Assembly: GCF_900199635.1 (NCBI RefSeq)
Contig: NZ_LT962687.1
Coordinates: 2,294,541 to 2,358,540 of the forward strand
DNA: 64,000 nt
Reading direction: 5' to 3'
DNA from: Anaerotruncus massiliensis (ex Togo et al. 2026)
GTDB lineage: Bacteria; Bacillota; Clostridia; Oscillospirales; Ruminococcaceae
Part shown: positions 51,270 to 59,998 of the stretch, piece after piece
Numbering within the stretch: the first letter of the stretch is position 1
Layout of the letters: every line of letters starts with the position of its first letter
Notes under the pieces: model-generated
Seen by the model: only the letters and a program-made list of their open reading frames with translations
The model's database searches: none
What the model was told of the DNA's origin: nothing
Made by a program: the position numbers and the translations under genes

Positions 51270-52406
51270 TTAAAAGCCGATCCGGCTGAGAAAACGCATG
51301 AGGTTGTCGACGGTGAGCGCCATGTCGCTTTTGCTGCGCGTCCTGGCGACCGAAAAGTCGACCGCCACGCGGTTGGTGCTGAAGACCGCCGACACCCCCT
51401 CCTCATAGGCGTTTTCGATGTTGTCGCCGATGTCCCCGACGAGCGCCACGAGCGGCACGCCGTGCTTTTTGCAGCGGCGGGCCACGCCGATGACCACCTT
51501 GCCGCGCAGGCTCTGGGTGTCGATCTTGCCCTCGCCGCTCAGCACAAGGTCCGCGTCGGACACGAGCCGGTCGAAGCCGACGGTGTCGAGCACCGTTTCG
51601 ATGCCCATCTGCAGCCGGGAGCCGAGGAAGGCGACCATGCCGCCCCCCATGCCGCCCGCCGCGCCCGCGCCCGGCAGGTCCGCCACGTCGCGGCCGAGCT
51701 CCCGCCCGACCGTGCGGGCGATCGCGGAGAGCTGCCCGTCGAGGTATTCGACCATCGCGGGGTCTGCGCCCTTCTGCGGGCCGAAGATGTGGGCCGCGCC
51801 GTTTTTGCCGCAGAGGGGATTGTCGATGTCGCACATCGTGATGACCTCGATCCCCCGGAGCGCGGGCAGCAGCCCCGACATGTCGATCTTCGCGACGCGC
51901 GCGAGGTTTTCGCCCACCGGGACGAATTCCTCCCCCGCCTCGTCGAGAAAGCGCACGCCGAGCGCCGCGGCCGCGCCCGCCCCGAAATCGTTGGTGGCGC
52001 TGCCGCCCAGCCCGACGATCATCTTTTTGCAGCCGCGCCCCGCGGCGTGGGCCATGAGCTGGCCGACGCCGTAGGTGGTGGTCTTTTCGGCGTGCCGGTT
52101 CTCCCCCACGAGCGGCAGGCCCGCGCAGGCCGCCATCTCGATGACGGCGGTGGAGCCGCCGTCCAGCAGGCCGTAGTACCCCTCCATCTCCTCCATATAG
52201 GGTCCCCTCACGGGGACCGTGACCCGCTCGCCGCCGACGGCGGCCAGAAACGCGTCCACGCTTCCCTCCCCGCCGTCCGCGACGGGGATCGGGACGACCT
52301 CCGCTTCCGGATAGTAGGCGCGGACCGCCTTTTCCATAATGCCGCAGATCTCCGAGGAACTCATCGTCCCCTTGAAGGAGTCGGGCATCAGGATCACTTT
52401 TTTCAT
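51270..52406 (-). CDS. garK: glycerate kinase (GarK/GlxK family)
   Basis: 378 residues, normal length for the GarK family. Opens with MKKVILMPDSFKGTMSS, then PVADGGEGSVDAFL, the Gly-rich MIVGLGGSATNDFGAGAAAALG, GLLPALRGIEVITMCDIDNPLCG, and the late VLSGEGKIDTQSLRGKVV. Phosphorylates D-glycerate (2-phosphoglycerate in characterised members of this class), feeding lower glycolysis. AGGGGG precedes the ATG. It lies between the permease gene, with a terminator between, and garR. Confidence 0.94.
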   Translation of the reverse strand: MKKVILMPDSFKGTMSSSEICGIMEKAVRAYYPEAEVVPIPVADGGEGSVDAFLAAVGGERVTVPVRGPYMEEMEGYYGLLDGGSTAVIEMAACAGLPLVGENRHAEKTTTYGVGQLMAHAAGRGCKKMIVGLGGSATNDFGAGAAAALGVRFLDEAGEEFVPVGENLARVAKIDMSGLLPALRGIEVITMCDIDNPLCGKNGAAHIFGPQKGADPAMVEYLDGQLSAIARTVGRELGRDVADLPGAGAAGGMGGGMVAFLGSRLQMGIETVLDTVGFDRLVSDADLVLSGEGKIDTQSLRGKVVIGVARRCKKHGVPLVALVGDIGDNIENAYEEGVSAVFSTNRVAVDFSVARTRSKSDMALTVDNLMRFLSRIGF

Positions 52407-52425
52407 GCATATCCCCCTTTGGAGA

Positions 52426-52452
52426 AAAGCCGGACAGATCCTGTCCGGCTTT
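52426..52452 (-). terminator. stem-loop between the GntP permease and glycerate kinase genes
   Basis: A perfect 12-bp stem AAAGCCGGACAG/CTGTCCGGCTTT with loop ATC; TTTTC follows on the minus strand. Likely a partial terminator, since the next gene has little room for its own promoter. Confidence 0.75.
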
Positions 52453-52482
52453 CCATCCTTGAAATGTTTGCCCCCGCCCGCG

Positions 52483-53865
52483 TCAAATGAGGATGAGGGA
52501 GAGAATCCAGATGAAGATCATAGCCGCGACGCCCATCAGCAGCGTCAGCATGGTCTGCGTTTTGTAGCCGTCCTGCGCCTTGAGCTCGCCGAAGTTGGTG
52601 ACGACCCAGAAGTAGGAGTCGTTCGCGTGGGATACGGTCATCGCGCCCGCGCCGATCGCCATGACGGTCAGGGCGGCGGCCACCGGGGAGGTCAGCCCCA
52701 GCGCGGCCATCATGCTGCCCGACTCGGAGATCGCGCCCATGATGCCGGCGGTCGTGGTGATCGCGACCGTCGAGGAGCCCTGCGCCGACTTGAGGATGGC
52801 GGCGATGAGGAAGGGGAAGAAGATGCCGACGCTCGACAGGAACGCCGCGTTCTCCGACATGTAGTCGACGAAGCCCGCGGTGGAGATGATCTTGCCGAGC
52901 ACGCCGCCCGCGGCGGTGATGAAGAGGATCGGGCCGACCGTCTTGAGGGTCTCGTCGGTCAGATCGCGGAATTCGCCCATCTTGCCGGTGGTGACCAGCG
53001 TCGCGATGCTGCACAGCAGGCCGACCGCCAGCGCGATGATCGGCGCGCCGAGGAAGGCGCAGACGCTCGCGAGCCCGCCCTGCCAGCCGAGGATCGAGGA
53101 GATCGAGCTGAGCGCCATCAGGATGATCGGCAGAACGATCGGGGCGAAGGAGGCCAGGGTGCTCGGCAGCTTGCCGTACTCCCTGACGAGCTCCTCATAG
53201 CTCTTGACGACCTCATTGTCGTCGGGGTTGTCCTCAGAGGGGGATTTGACCCGCTTGCCGATGTATTTGGCGAAGAAATACGCCACGACCAGGCAGGGGA
53301 TCGAGACGAGCGCGCCCATGCCGATGACGAGCAGCAGGTTGTTCCCGATGCCGAGGGTGCCGGCCGCCGCGATCGGGCCGGGCGTCGGCGGGATGAAGAC
53401 GTGCGAGATGTAAAGGCCGCCCGACAGCGCCACCGTCATCGCGACGGAGGAGCACATCGTCTTTTTGACCATCGCCTTGCGGATGGGGTTGAGGATGACG
53501 AACCCGCTGTCGCAGAAGACGGGGATCGAGACGATCCAGCCCATCAGCATGATGGCGATTTCGGGGTGCTTCTTGCCCACGATCTTGACGACCGCGTCGG
53601 CAAGGCGGATGGCGCCGCCGGTCTTCTCGAGGAAGAAGCCGATCATCGCGCCGAGGATGATGACGATGCCGATGCTGGAGAAGGTGCCGGAGAAGCCCGC
53701 GCCGATCGTGCCGGGGATATCGGCAAGCGGGATGCCGACGATAATCGCCAGCAGCAGCGCCACGCCCATGATGGCGAGGAAGGGGTGCAGTTTCAGCTTG
53801 GAAATTGCGAGGATCATCACGACGATCGCGATGACAAATGTGATGAGAAGCGGTACTCCTGTCAT
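52483..53865 (-). CDS. GntP-family gluconate/glycerate-type permease
   Basis: 460 residues from ATG 53865, with GGAGGTAGAG upstream; an earlier in-frame GTG/ATG (53880) overlaps this site. About 12-14 hydrophobic segments. GntP signature segments: IILGAMIGFFLEKTGGA, MGWIVSIPVFCDSGFVIL, ALSGGLYISHVFIPPTPGP and ISHANDSYFWVV-like MTVSHANDSYFWVV. Family knowledge: proton symport of gluconate, glycerate or similar sugar acids. The neighbouring glycerate kinase, garR and CdaR-type regulator favour glycerate as substrate. Confidence 0.93.
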   Translation of the reverse strand: MTGVPLLITFVIAIVVMILAISKLKLHPFLAIMGVALLLAIIVGIPLADIPGTIGAGFSGTFSSIGIVIILGAMIGFFLEKTGGAIRLADAVVKIVGKKHPEIAIMLMGWIVSIPVFCDSGFVILNPIRKAMVKKTMCSSVAMTVALSGGLYISHVFIPPTPGPIAAAGTLGIGNNLLLVIGMGALVSIPCLVVAYFFAKYIGKRVKSPSEDNPDDNEVVKSYEELVREYGKLPSTLASFAPIVLPIILMALSSISSILGWQGGLASVCAFLGAPIIALAVGLLCSIATLVTTGKMGEFRDLTDETLKTVGPILFITAAGGVLGKIISTAGFVDYMSENAAFLSSVGIFFPFLIAAILKSAQGSSTVAITTTAGIMGAISESGSMMAALGLTSPVAAALTVMAIGAGAMTVSHANDSYFWVVTNFGELKAQDGYKTQTMLTLLMGVAAMIFIWILSLILI

Positions 53866-54161
53866 AGTCTCTACCTCCATTCAAACATGCCTATGTGATG
53901 CGGCTTTCGCCGCCGCCTGCCCCGATTGTCCGCTCTCGTTCTTTAACGAGCCGCCCATCCGGGGCCATCCCGTGAGGCCCGGAGGAGCGGCTTTTACACG
54001 ATTGGGTGTTTTCCACATTTTGTCCCGCCGATTTTTCCCTTTTTCTGTCATAATTATACTATGCCATTTGTTTGCCGTCTATGTTTTCAGGGACAGATTC
54101 TATCAATAGAATCTGTCCCTGAAAACAGAATTATAGAAAGCGCCCCTCCTTTGTTCACATT
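53866..54161. promoter_or_regulatory. region upstream of the GntP permease gene
   Basis: 296 bp with no supportable gene. A TATAAT (54058-54053, minus strand) without a good -35 is the likely -10 of the permease operon, which fits activator dependence on the CdaR-type protein. A GC hairpin lies at about 53951-53982, and the long palindrome is listed separately. Confidence 0.5.
54082..54127. repeat. 46-bp perfect palindrome (2x22 bp, 2-nt centre)
   Basis: TGTTTTCAGGGACAGATTCTAT is wait-paired exactly with its inverted copy, centred on CA at 54104-54105. It lies 35 nt after the CdaR-type stop. No T tract follows in either direction, which argues against a plain terminator. The AT-rich ends and the GGGACAGATT core look like a REP/MITE-type palindromic element or a transposase recognition hairpin. 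Confidence 0.6.
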
Positions 54162-55316
54162 CTATACAAAATTCAGCTCGTCCCGGTTTTCGTTGTAGAA
54201 CTGCACCGCCAGATAGAAGAGAGACGAATCCGACAGGCTGCGCGGGTCGTAGCCCGTCTGCTCACAGAGCTTGCGCAGCTTGTACTGGAGGGTGTTCTTG
54301 TGGATGAAGAGCTGGGCGGCCGCGTCGGAGAGCGATCCGTCCGCCTCGAAATAGACCTCCAGCAGGTGCACCCAGGAGTCGATCTCCTCGGGGGTGAAGC
54401 CGCGGAAGATGCGGCGGATGAATTCCGCCTTGGAGGTCTGGGGAATCTCATCCATGAAGAGCTCGAGGTTGATGTCGTCATAGAACCGGATCGTGCTCCC
54501 GCGGGAGGCGCGGCAGGCCCTGAGCGCCTTGTGGGCGCGCAGGTAGGACTGGTGCAGGAGGCTGCCGTCCCGGCTGTCCGCGCCCACGATCACGCGGATG
54601 CTGAACTGCCGCCACACCTGCGCCTGGATCTGCTGCGCGAAGAACCGCAGCTTCGCGTCCTCGCAGTCGGGCATGAGGCAGATCATCTGGGAGGCCGTCT
54701 TGGCGAAGACGCCGTTCTTCTCCTCCCCGACCATCCGGCGGACCGTCTTGTTCACCCGGTCGATGATCCGCTGGCCCTCGGGGCTGTCGCTGTAGTCCCG
54801 CAGGTTTTCGATCTCCGCCACGAGCACCCGGCGGGGCAGCGTGATGTCGATGCCCAGCCGCGCGCCCCGCTGGATGAACGCCTGTCCCTGGCTGATCGCG
54901 TCGCCGTAGAGCCATTCGTCGATGAAGCGGGTGCGGATGCGGTCGTCAATCTTCTTCTGCTCCTTGTCGAAATTCTCGATCAGCAGAATCTCCGTCATCT
55001 TTTTGATGATCTGCCCGTATTTGACCACCTCGTCCCGCTCGCCGGTGATCCCCACGACCCCCGCGATCTCCCCGTCGAGCAGGATGGGCAGGTTGATCCC
55101 CTTCCGGGTCCCCTCGTATTCGTCGTCGCTCTGGATGATCAGCTCGTCGAGATGCTCCCCGATCACCCGCGCGGCGCCCTCGTGGTAGGTATCCATCCGC
55201 TCGGGGTCGGTGCTCGCGATGATCGTGCCGTCCGCGTCCATCATGTTGACGTGCTGGCCGATGATGCCGCTGATCTCGTTGACGATCTGCATGGCGTTCC
55301 GCTTGGAAATATCCAT
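54162..55316 (-). CDS. CdaR-family sugar-diacid/glycerate regulator
   Basis: 384 residues from ATG 55316 with AAGGGAGGG 7 nt upstream. The N-terminal sugar-diacid recognition domain (about 1-135) includes ISGIIGQHVNMMDADGTIIAS and LPILLDGEIAGVVGITG. The C-terminal PucR/CdaR helix-turn-helix (about 320-380) reads AAQLFIHKNTLQYKLRKL. Family knowledge: CdaR activates glucarate, galactarate and glycerate genes. It is followed by the GntP-garK-garR genes on the same strand, and its own promoter overlaps an inverted repeat (55345-55371). Confidence 0.92.
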   Translation of the reverse strand: MDISKRNAMQIVNEISGIIGQHVNMMDADGTIIASTDPERMDTYHEGAARVIGEHLDELIIQSDDEYEGTRKGINLPILLDGEIAGVVGITGERDEVVKYGQIIKKMTEILLIENFDKEQKKIDDRIRTRFIDEWLYGDAISQGQAFIQRGARLGIDITLPRRVLVAEIENLRDYSDSPEGQRIIDRVNKTVRRMVGEEKNGVFAKTASQMICLMPDCEDAKLRFFAQQIQAQVWRQFSIRVIVGADSRDGSLLHQSYLRAHKALRACRASRGSTIRFYDDINLELFMDEIPQTSKAEFIRRIFRGFTPEEIDSWVHLLEVYFEADGSLSDAAAQLFIHKNTLQYKLRKLCEQTGYDPRSLSDSSLFYLAVQFYNENRDELNFV

Positions 55317-55341
55317 ATGGCAGCCCTCCCTTCCGGTTCCC

Positions 55342-55371
55342 ATTATACCACATGCAAAACGCGTGTGGTAT
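55342..55371 (-). promoter_or_regulatory. CdaR-type gene promoter with inverted-repeat operator
   Basis: TATAAT (55347-55342, minus strand) overlaps an inverted repeat ATACCACATGC-N5-GCGTGTGGTAT (55345-55371), with one mismatch in 11. The -35 is weak. This fits autoregulation. Confidence 0.6.
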
Positions 55372-55466
55372 CATCGCGCATCTGGGCGGAAGCGTCAGAG
55401 GCGCCGCGCAAAGCGCATACCGCCGCCCCCTCCGCACATATAATGGTGGGACGGGGAGGGGTTGCC

Positions 55467-56507
55467 ATGCGGCGCGGAAAAATCGTTCTTGCGGGGATTC
55501 TGCTGGCGGCGGCCGCGGGGGCGGCGCTGTTTGCCGCGCGTCCCGCCGCGGCGCCCGCTTCGGAGGCGCTGCCCGCCTCCTCCTATATCAAATGGGTCGA
55601 TTTCAACGTACCCTCGGCCGCGCTCGACGGGAGCTACCGGGCGGCGGTGACGGCGCACGGGGAGGGGCTTTCCGCGCCGATGCCCGACCTGCTCGCCTGC
55701 CTCGCGGCGGGCTACTGGGGCAACTGGAAGTCCTACCGCGCCGCCGACCTCGACCGGCTGATGGACCGGCTGCGCGCCGGGGAGGCGCTCGACGGCATCG
55801 GCGGGGAATATAAGGACTATCCCTATTATAAAGAGGCCTACGGCGCGGTGCTGGACGGCATGGTCGGGGATTACGCCATCGCGCTGCCCGATGGGGACGG
55901 AGAGCCGCGCTGGCAGGTCAAATACGGGCTCAAGGCCTACTGCCCGGTGGCGGAGGGCTTCGGCTTTTCCCACTGCGACGATTTCGGCAACGCCCGTTCC
56001 TTCGGCTACCGGCGCAGGCATCTCGGCAACGACCTGATGGGCAACGTCGGCAGTCCCATCGTGGCGGTCGAGTCGGGGGTGATCGAGGAGCTCGGCTGGA
56101 ACCAGTATGGGGGCTGGCGGATCGGCATCCGCTCCTTTGACGGCAGGCGCTACTATTATTACGCCCACCTCCGCAAGGGGGGCCCCTACCAGCCGGGGCT
56201 CGAAAAGGGGAGCGTCGTGCAGGCGGGCGACGTCATCGGCTATCTCGGCATGACGGGCTACTCCAACACCGAGGACGTCAACGGGATGAAGGTGCCCCAC
56301 CTGCATTTCGGCATGCAGCTCATCTTCGACGAATCGCAGAAGACCGGCAACGGGGAGATCTGGATCGACGTCTACCAGCTCGTCAATTTCCTTGAGCGCA
56401 ACCGCAGCACCGTCGACCGGGGCGCCGACGGATGTTACAGCCGCCGGTATGAATACCTGGACTTTTCCGCCGCGCAGTATCTTACGGACTCGCGCGGAGC
56501 ATCCTAA
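55467..56507 (+). CDS. M23-family metallopeptidase, exported
   Basis: 346 residues from ATG 55467, with GGGGAGGGG 5 nt upstream. One N-terminal hydrophobic segment (about 5-23) acts as signal or anchor. The LytM/M23 core is at about 180-285: the zinc motif HLGNDLMG (H-x3-D), then YYYAHLRKGG and the H-x-H motif VPHLHFGMQ. An unclassified helical region (about 40-175, SYIKWVDFNVPSAALD) precedes it. Family knowledge: cleaves peptide cross-links in peptidoglycan; proteins of this layout resemble sporulation-associated M23 peptidases. TATAAT lies at 55438-55443. Divergent from the CdaR-type gene and ends at its own terminator. Confidence 0.9.
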   Translation: MRRGKIVLAGILLAAAAGAALFAARPAAAPASEALPASSYIKWVDFNVPSAALDGSYRAAVTAHGEGLSAPMPDLLACLAAGYWGNWKSYRAADLDRLMDRLRAGEALDGIGGEYKDYPYYKEAYGAVLDGMVGDYAIALPDGDGEPRWQVKYGLKAYCPVAEGFGFSHCDDFGNARSFGYRRRHLGNDLMGNVGSPIVAVESGVIEELGWNQYGGWRIGIRSFDGRRYYYYAHLRKGGPYQPGLEKGSVVQAGDVIGYLGMTGYSNTEDVNGMKVPHLHFGMQLIFDESQKTGNGEIWIDVYQLVNFLERNRSTVDRGADGCYSRRYEYLDFSAAQYLTDSRGAS

Positions 56508-56534
56508 AAGAGCGGGGCCGCGCCCCGCTCTTTT
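56506..56534 (+). terminator. terminator of the M23 peptidase gene
   Basis: A 13-bp stem AAAAGAGCGGGGC/GCCCCGCTCTTTT with a 3-nt loop; its left end overlaps the stop codon. Confidence 0.9.
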
Positions 56535-56630
56535 CTGTTCTGCTGGGGACCGGCGCGCAGCCGCAAAAATGGCTCTTCCCTTTTCTATACTTGTCTGGTA
56601 TAATATAAGGCGACCAAGGAGGCGGTAGTT

Positions 56631-57431
56631 ATGATGAACGCATTGCATCCCGTCCTGTCGGCCGCTATCGGCACGGGGTTTACATTTTTAATGACGGCGC
56701 TGGGCGCGGCGGTCGTCTTCTTCTTCCGCGGGGAGATCAAGGCGTCCTTCCAGCAGGTCTTTCTTGGGTTCGCGGCGGGCGTCATGATCGCGGCGTCCGT
56801 CTGGTCGCTGCTCATCCCCGCCATCGACATGGCGGAGGAGCAGGGGATGATCGGCTGGATCCCTGCGGCGGGCGGCTTTGTGCTCGGCGGGCTCTTCCTC
56901 ATGCTGCTCGACCGCCTGCTCCCCCACCTGCATCCGGGCAGCGACAGCCCCGAGGGCATGCCCTCCTCCCTGCGGCGCACGACGATGCTCGTCTTCGCCG
57001 TCACGCTGCACAACATCCCCGAGGGGATGGCGGTCGGGCTCTCCTTCGCGCTGGCGGCGCAGGGCGGCGCGGCGAACACCTTCGCGGCGGCCGTCGCGCT
57101 CGCCATTGGCATCGGGCTTCAGAACTTCCCCGAGGGCGCCGCGATCTCCCTCCCCCTCAAGAAAGAGGGGCTCTCCAATACCCGCTCCTTTATTTACGGC
57201 GCGCTTTCGGGCATCGTGGAACCGATCGGCGGCATCCTCACCGTGCTGATCGCCGGGTCGGTCTCCCCCGTCATGCCCTGGCTGCTCGCCTTCGCGGCGG
57301 GCGCGATGATCTATGTGGTCGTCGAGGAGCTGATCCCCGAGGCGCACCTCGGCGAACACTCCCATGTGGGCACCATCGGCGTCATGTTCGGCTTCCTCGT
57401 CATGATGATCCTCGACGTGGCGCTGGGATAA
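56631..57431 (+). CDS. zupT: ZIP-family divalent metal transporter
   Basis: 266 residues with about eight hydrophobic segments. The metal-binding signatures of ZIP helices IV and V are TLHNIPEGMAVGLS and LQNFPEGAAISLPL, the usual ZupT pattern; FIYGALSGIVEPIGG follows. Family knowledge: uptake of zinc and other divalent metals. GGAGG lies 8 nt before the ATG; TATAAT at 56599-56604 gives a short leader. Precedes sufCB by 42 nt, and the zur-znu genes are nearby, so metal or iron-sulfur homeostasis is a shared theme. Confidence 0.93.
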   Translation: MMNALHPVLSAAIGTGFTFLMTALGAAVVFFFRGEIKASFQQVFLGFAAGVMIAASVWSLLIPAIDMAEEQGMIGWIPAAGGFVLGGLFLMLLDRLLPHLHPGSDSPEGMPSSLRRTTMLVFAVTLHNIPEGMAVGLSFALAAQGGAANTFAAAVALAIGIGLQNFPEGAAISLPLKKEGLSNTRSFIYGALSGIVEPIGGILTVLIAGSVSPVMPWLLAFAAGAMIYVVVEELIPEAHLGEHSHVGTIGVMFGFLVMMILDVALG

Positions 57432-57473
57432 CAGAAAAATTGGGACATCAGCAACAGAAACAGGAGTGAAAAC

Positions 57474-58208
57474 ATGCTGGAACTGCAAGATATCACCGTG
57501 GATGTAGACGACAGCCGCGGCATCCTCCGGGACGTGAGCCTCAAAATCGACGACGGGAAATTCGTCGTGATCACCGGGCCGAACGGCGGCGGAAAATCCA
57601 CCCTCGCCCGCGTCGTCGCGGGAATCACCCGGCCTGCGGCGGGGCGCATCCTCCTCGACGGGGAGGACGTCACCGGCCTCGGCATCACCGAGCGCGCCAG
57701 GCGCGGCGTCGGCTTCGCCTTCCAGCAGCCGGTGCGCTTCAAGGGGCTGACGGTGCGGGACCTCGTCGAGCTGGCCGCCGGGGGTTCCCTGAGCGAGCAG
57801 CAGCTCTGCGGCTACCTCAGCGACGTGGGGCTCTGCGCGATGGACTACATCGACCGCGAGGTGAACGCGAGCCTGTCGGGCGGCGAGATCAAGCGGATCG
57901 AGATCGCGTCGGTCATGGCGCGCAAAACGCGGCTCACCATCTTCGACGAGCCGGAGGCGGGCATCGACCTGTGGAGCTTCCAGAACCTCATCGGCGTCTT
58001 CCAGAAGCTGCGCCGGGAGACGAGCGGCTCGCTCGTCGTCATCTCCCACCAGGAGCGGATCCTGGAGATCGCGGACGAGCTGGTCGTGCTCGCGAGCGGC
58101 GTCGTCACGGCGCACGGCCCGCGGGAGGAGATCCTCCCCGGCCTGCTCAAGGGCGACGGGAGCCGCTGCGCCTTCTGCCCGCAGGAAGGGGGAATCTGCC
58201 ATGAATAA
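57474..58208 (+). CDS. sufC: Fe-S cluster assembly ATPase
   Basis: 244 residues. Walker A is TGPNGGGKSTLARV, the Q loop is GFAFQQPVRFKG, the signature is SLSGGEIKRIEIA and Walker B is LTIFDEPEAGIDLWSF, which has the SufC-type EAGID rather than the transporter form TSALD. It ends with the unusual CAFCPQEGGICHE, three Cys not present in standard SufC. Pairs with the SufB-like protein; the stop overlaps the sufB start by 8 nt. A reduced SufCB pair is typical of anaerobic Clostridia. Confidence 0.92.
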   Translation: MLELQDITVDVDDSRGILRDVSLKIDDGKFVVITGPNGGGKSTLARVVAGITRPAAGRILLDGEDVTGLGITERARRGVGFAFQQPVRFKGLTVRDLVELAAGGSLSEQQLCGYLSDVGLCAMDYIDREVNASLSGGEIKRIEIASVMARKTRLTIFDEPEAGIDLWSFQNLIGVFQKLRRETSGSLVVISHQERILEIADELVVLASGVVTAHGPREEILPGLLKGDGSRCAFCPQEGGICHE

Positions 58209-59121
58209 GATCACCGAAATGCTGCTCGAGATGGTGTCCGAGCTCTCCGGCGTGCCGAAGAACGCCGCCTACAACATCCGCGAGGACGGCGGCTGCGCCG
58301 GGCGCGCCTCGACCGACAACGTGCGCATCACCTCCAAGACCGACGAACCGGGCATCGACATCAGGGTGCTGCCCGGCACGAAGGGCGAAACCGTCTACAT
58401 CCCCGCCTGCGTCACCCACACGGGGGTGCGCGACCTCGTCTACAACGACTTCTACATCGGCGACGGCGCGGACGTCACGATCGTGGCGGGCTGCGGTGTG
58501 CACAACGAGGGGGAGGAGGAGTCCCAGCACAACGGCGTCCACCGCTTCTTCATCGGCAAGGACGCGCGGGTCCTCTACCTCGAAAAGCACGTCGGCGTCG
58601 GCGAGGGGACGGGCAGGCGGATCATCAACCCGCAGACCTGGGTCCGCATCGACGAGGGCGGCTACATGAAGATGGACACCACCCAGATCAAGGGGGTCGA
58701 CTCGACCAAACGGATCACCCGCGCCGAGCTCATGAAGGACGCCCGGCTGGTCATCCGCGAAAAGCTCATGACCCACGGGGAGCAGACCGCCGAGACCGAT
58801 TTCTCCGTCGACCTCACGGGGGAGGACTCCGGCTGCGACCTCGTCTCCCGGTCGGTCGCGCGCGGCAGCTCCCACCAGGTGTTCCGCTCGGTCATCAACG
58901 GCAATACCCGCTGCACCGGGCATTCCGCCTGCGACGCGATCATCATGGACGAGGGGTCGGTCAGCGCGATCCCCGAGCTGACCGCGGCCAGCGTCGACGC
59001 CGCCCTCATCCATGAGGCGGCCATCGGCAAGATTGCGGGCGAGCAGCTCACCAAGCTGATGACGCTGGGCCTCACCGAGCAGGAGGCCGAACAGAAGATC
59101 ATTGAGGGATTCTTAAAATAA
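58201..59121 (+). CDS. sufB: SufB/SufD-like Fe-S scaffold (short form)
   Basis: 306 residues, shorter than E. coli SufB (about 495). Beta-helix core with VYIPACVTHTGVRDLVYNDF, GDGADVTIVAGCGVHNEGEEESQHNG, MDTTQIKGVDSTKRITRAEL, SSHQVFRSVINGNTRCTGHSACDAI, and a C-terminal helix with LTKLMTLGLTEQEAEQKIIEGFL. The Cys in TGHSACDAII and nearby acidic residues are the expected cluster site. With SufC it forms the minimal SMS-type system proposed to be ancestral to SUF. Followed by a bidirectional terminator. Confidence 0.92.
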   Translation: MNKITEMLLEMVSELSGVPKNAAYNIREDGGCAGRASTDNVRITSKTDEPGIDIRVLPGTKGETVYIPACVTHTGVRDLVYNDFYIGDGADVTIVAGCGVHNEGEEESQHNGVHRFFIGKDARVLYLEKHVGVGEGTGRRIINPQTWVRIDEGGYMKMDTTQIKGVDSTKRITRAELMKDARLVIREKLMTHGEQTAETDFSVDLTGEDSGCDLVSRSVARGSSHQVFRSVINGNTRCTGHSACDAIIMDEGSVSAIPELTAASVDAALIHEAAIGKIAGEQLTKLMTLGLTEQEAEQKIIEGFLK

Positions 59122-59124
59122 ACG

Positions 59125-59162
59125 AAAAACGGGCGGGCCGCTCACGCGGCCCGCCCGTTTTT
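59125..59162. terminator. bidirectional terminator between sufB and znuB
   Basis: A 13-bp stem ACGGGCGGGCCGC/GCGGCCCGCCCGT with loop TCAC, flanked by A5 and T5; it serves both converging transcripts. Confidence 0.92.
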
Positions 59163-59167
59163 ATTTG

Positions 59168-59998
59168 CTATGCCTTCCCGAAGCGGGAACGCGCGAGCCC
59201 CGCCAGCCAGAAGCAGGCGAAGACTGCGATGTTCGCGACGACGACCGACGCGCCCGCCGGGGTGGAGAAGGCGAACGACCCCACGATCCCCGCGAAGAAG
59301 CAGACGACCGACACGGCCGCGGAGGTGACGACGACCCCCTTGAAGCTGCGGCAGACCCGCATCGAGGTGAGCGCCGGGAAGATGATGAGGGAGGAGATGA
59401 GCATCGCGCCCATGATGCGCATGCCCACGACGATGGTGATCGCCGTCAAAAAGGCGATGAGCATGTTGTAGAGCTTCGCATTGGTGCCGGTGGCCTGCGC
59501 GAACGCCTCGTCGAAGGTGACGGCAAAGATCTTGTTGTAAAAGCAGACGAAGAGCAGCAGCACGACGGCGGACAGCGCGACGGAGAGCACGACGTCCCCC
59601 CCGCTCATCGCGAGGATGCTGCCGAACATATAGCCGTAGACGTCGGTGTTCATGCCGGTGGTCAGCGAGGTGACGATGACGCCGATCGCGAGCGCGCTCG
59701 ACGCGATGAGCGCGATGGCGGCGTCCCCCTTGATCTTGCTGCTTTCGCTGATGCGCAGCAGCAGAAACGCGGCGATCACGACGACGGGCACCGATACGGC
59801 CAGCGGCGCGACGTTCATCGCCATCGCGACCGACAGCGCGCCGAACCCGACGTGGGAGAGGCCGTCGCCGATCATCGAATACCTCTTGAGCACGAGGGAG
59901 ACCCCGAGCAGGGCGGCGCAGAGGGCGACGAGGATGCCCACGATGAGCGCGCGGCTGATAAAGGAATAGGAGAAGAGCTCGCGGAACAGCTCACCCAT
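59168..59998 (-). CDS. znuB: zinc/manganese ABC importer permease
   Basis: 276 residues from ATG 59998, with GGAGGTG 6 nt upstream; it overlaps the end of the ATPase gene by 8 nt. Seven to nine hydrophobic segments. Family blocks: RYSMIGDGLSHVGFGALS, DVYGYMFGSILAMS, YNKIFAVTFDEAFAQATGTN and IMGAMLISSLIIFPALTSM. Belongs to the ABC-3 family. With ZnuC and ZnuA it takes up zinc (or manganese). The Zur-type regulator at the head of the operon favours zinc. Confidence 0.94.
   Translation of the reverse strand: MGELFRELFSYSFISRALIVGILVALCAALLGVSLVLKRYSMIGDGLSHVGFGALSVAMAMNVAPLAVSVPVVVIAAFLLLRISESSKIKGDAAIALIASSALAIGVIVTSLTTGMNTDVYGYMFGSILAMSGGDVVLSVALSAVVLLLFVCFYNKIFAVTFDEAFAQATGTNAKLYNMLIAFLTAITIVVGMRIMGAMLISSLIIFPALTSMRVCRSFKGVVVTSAAVSVVCFFAGIVGSFAFSTPAGASVVVANIAVFACFWLAGLARSRFGKA

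Noticed and set aside
54300-55466. Upstream extension of the M23 peptidase frame
   Set aside because: This part is antisense to the CdaR-type gene. The signal segment, ribosome site and promoter all point to the start at 55467.
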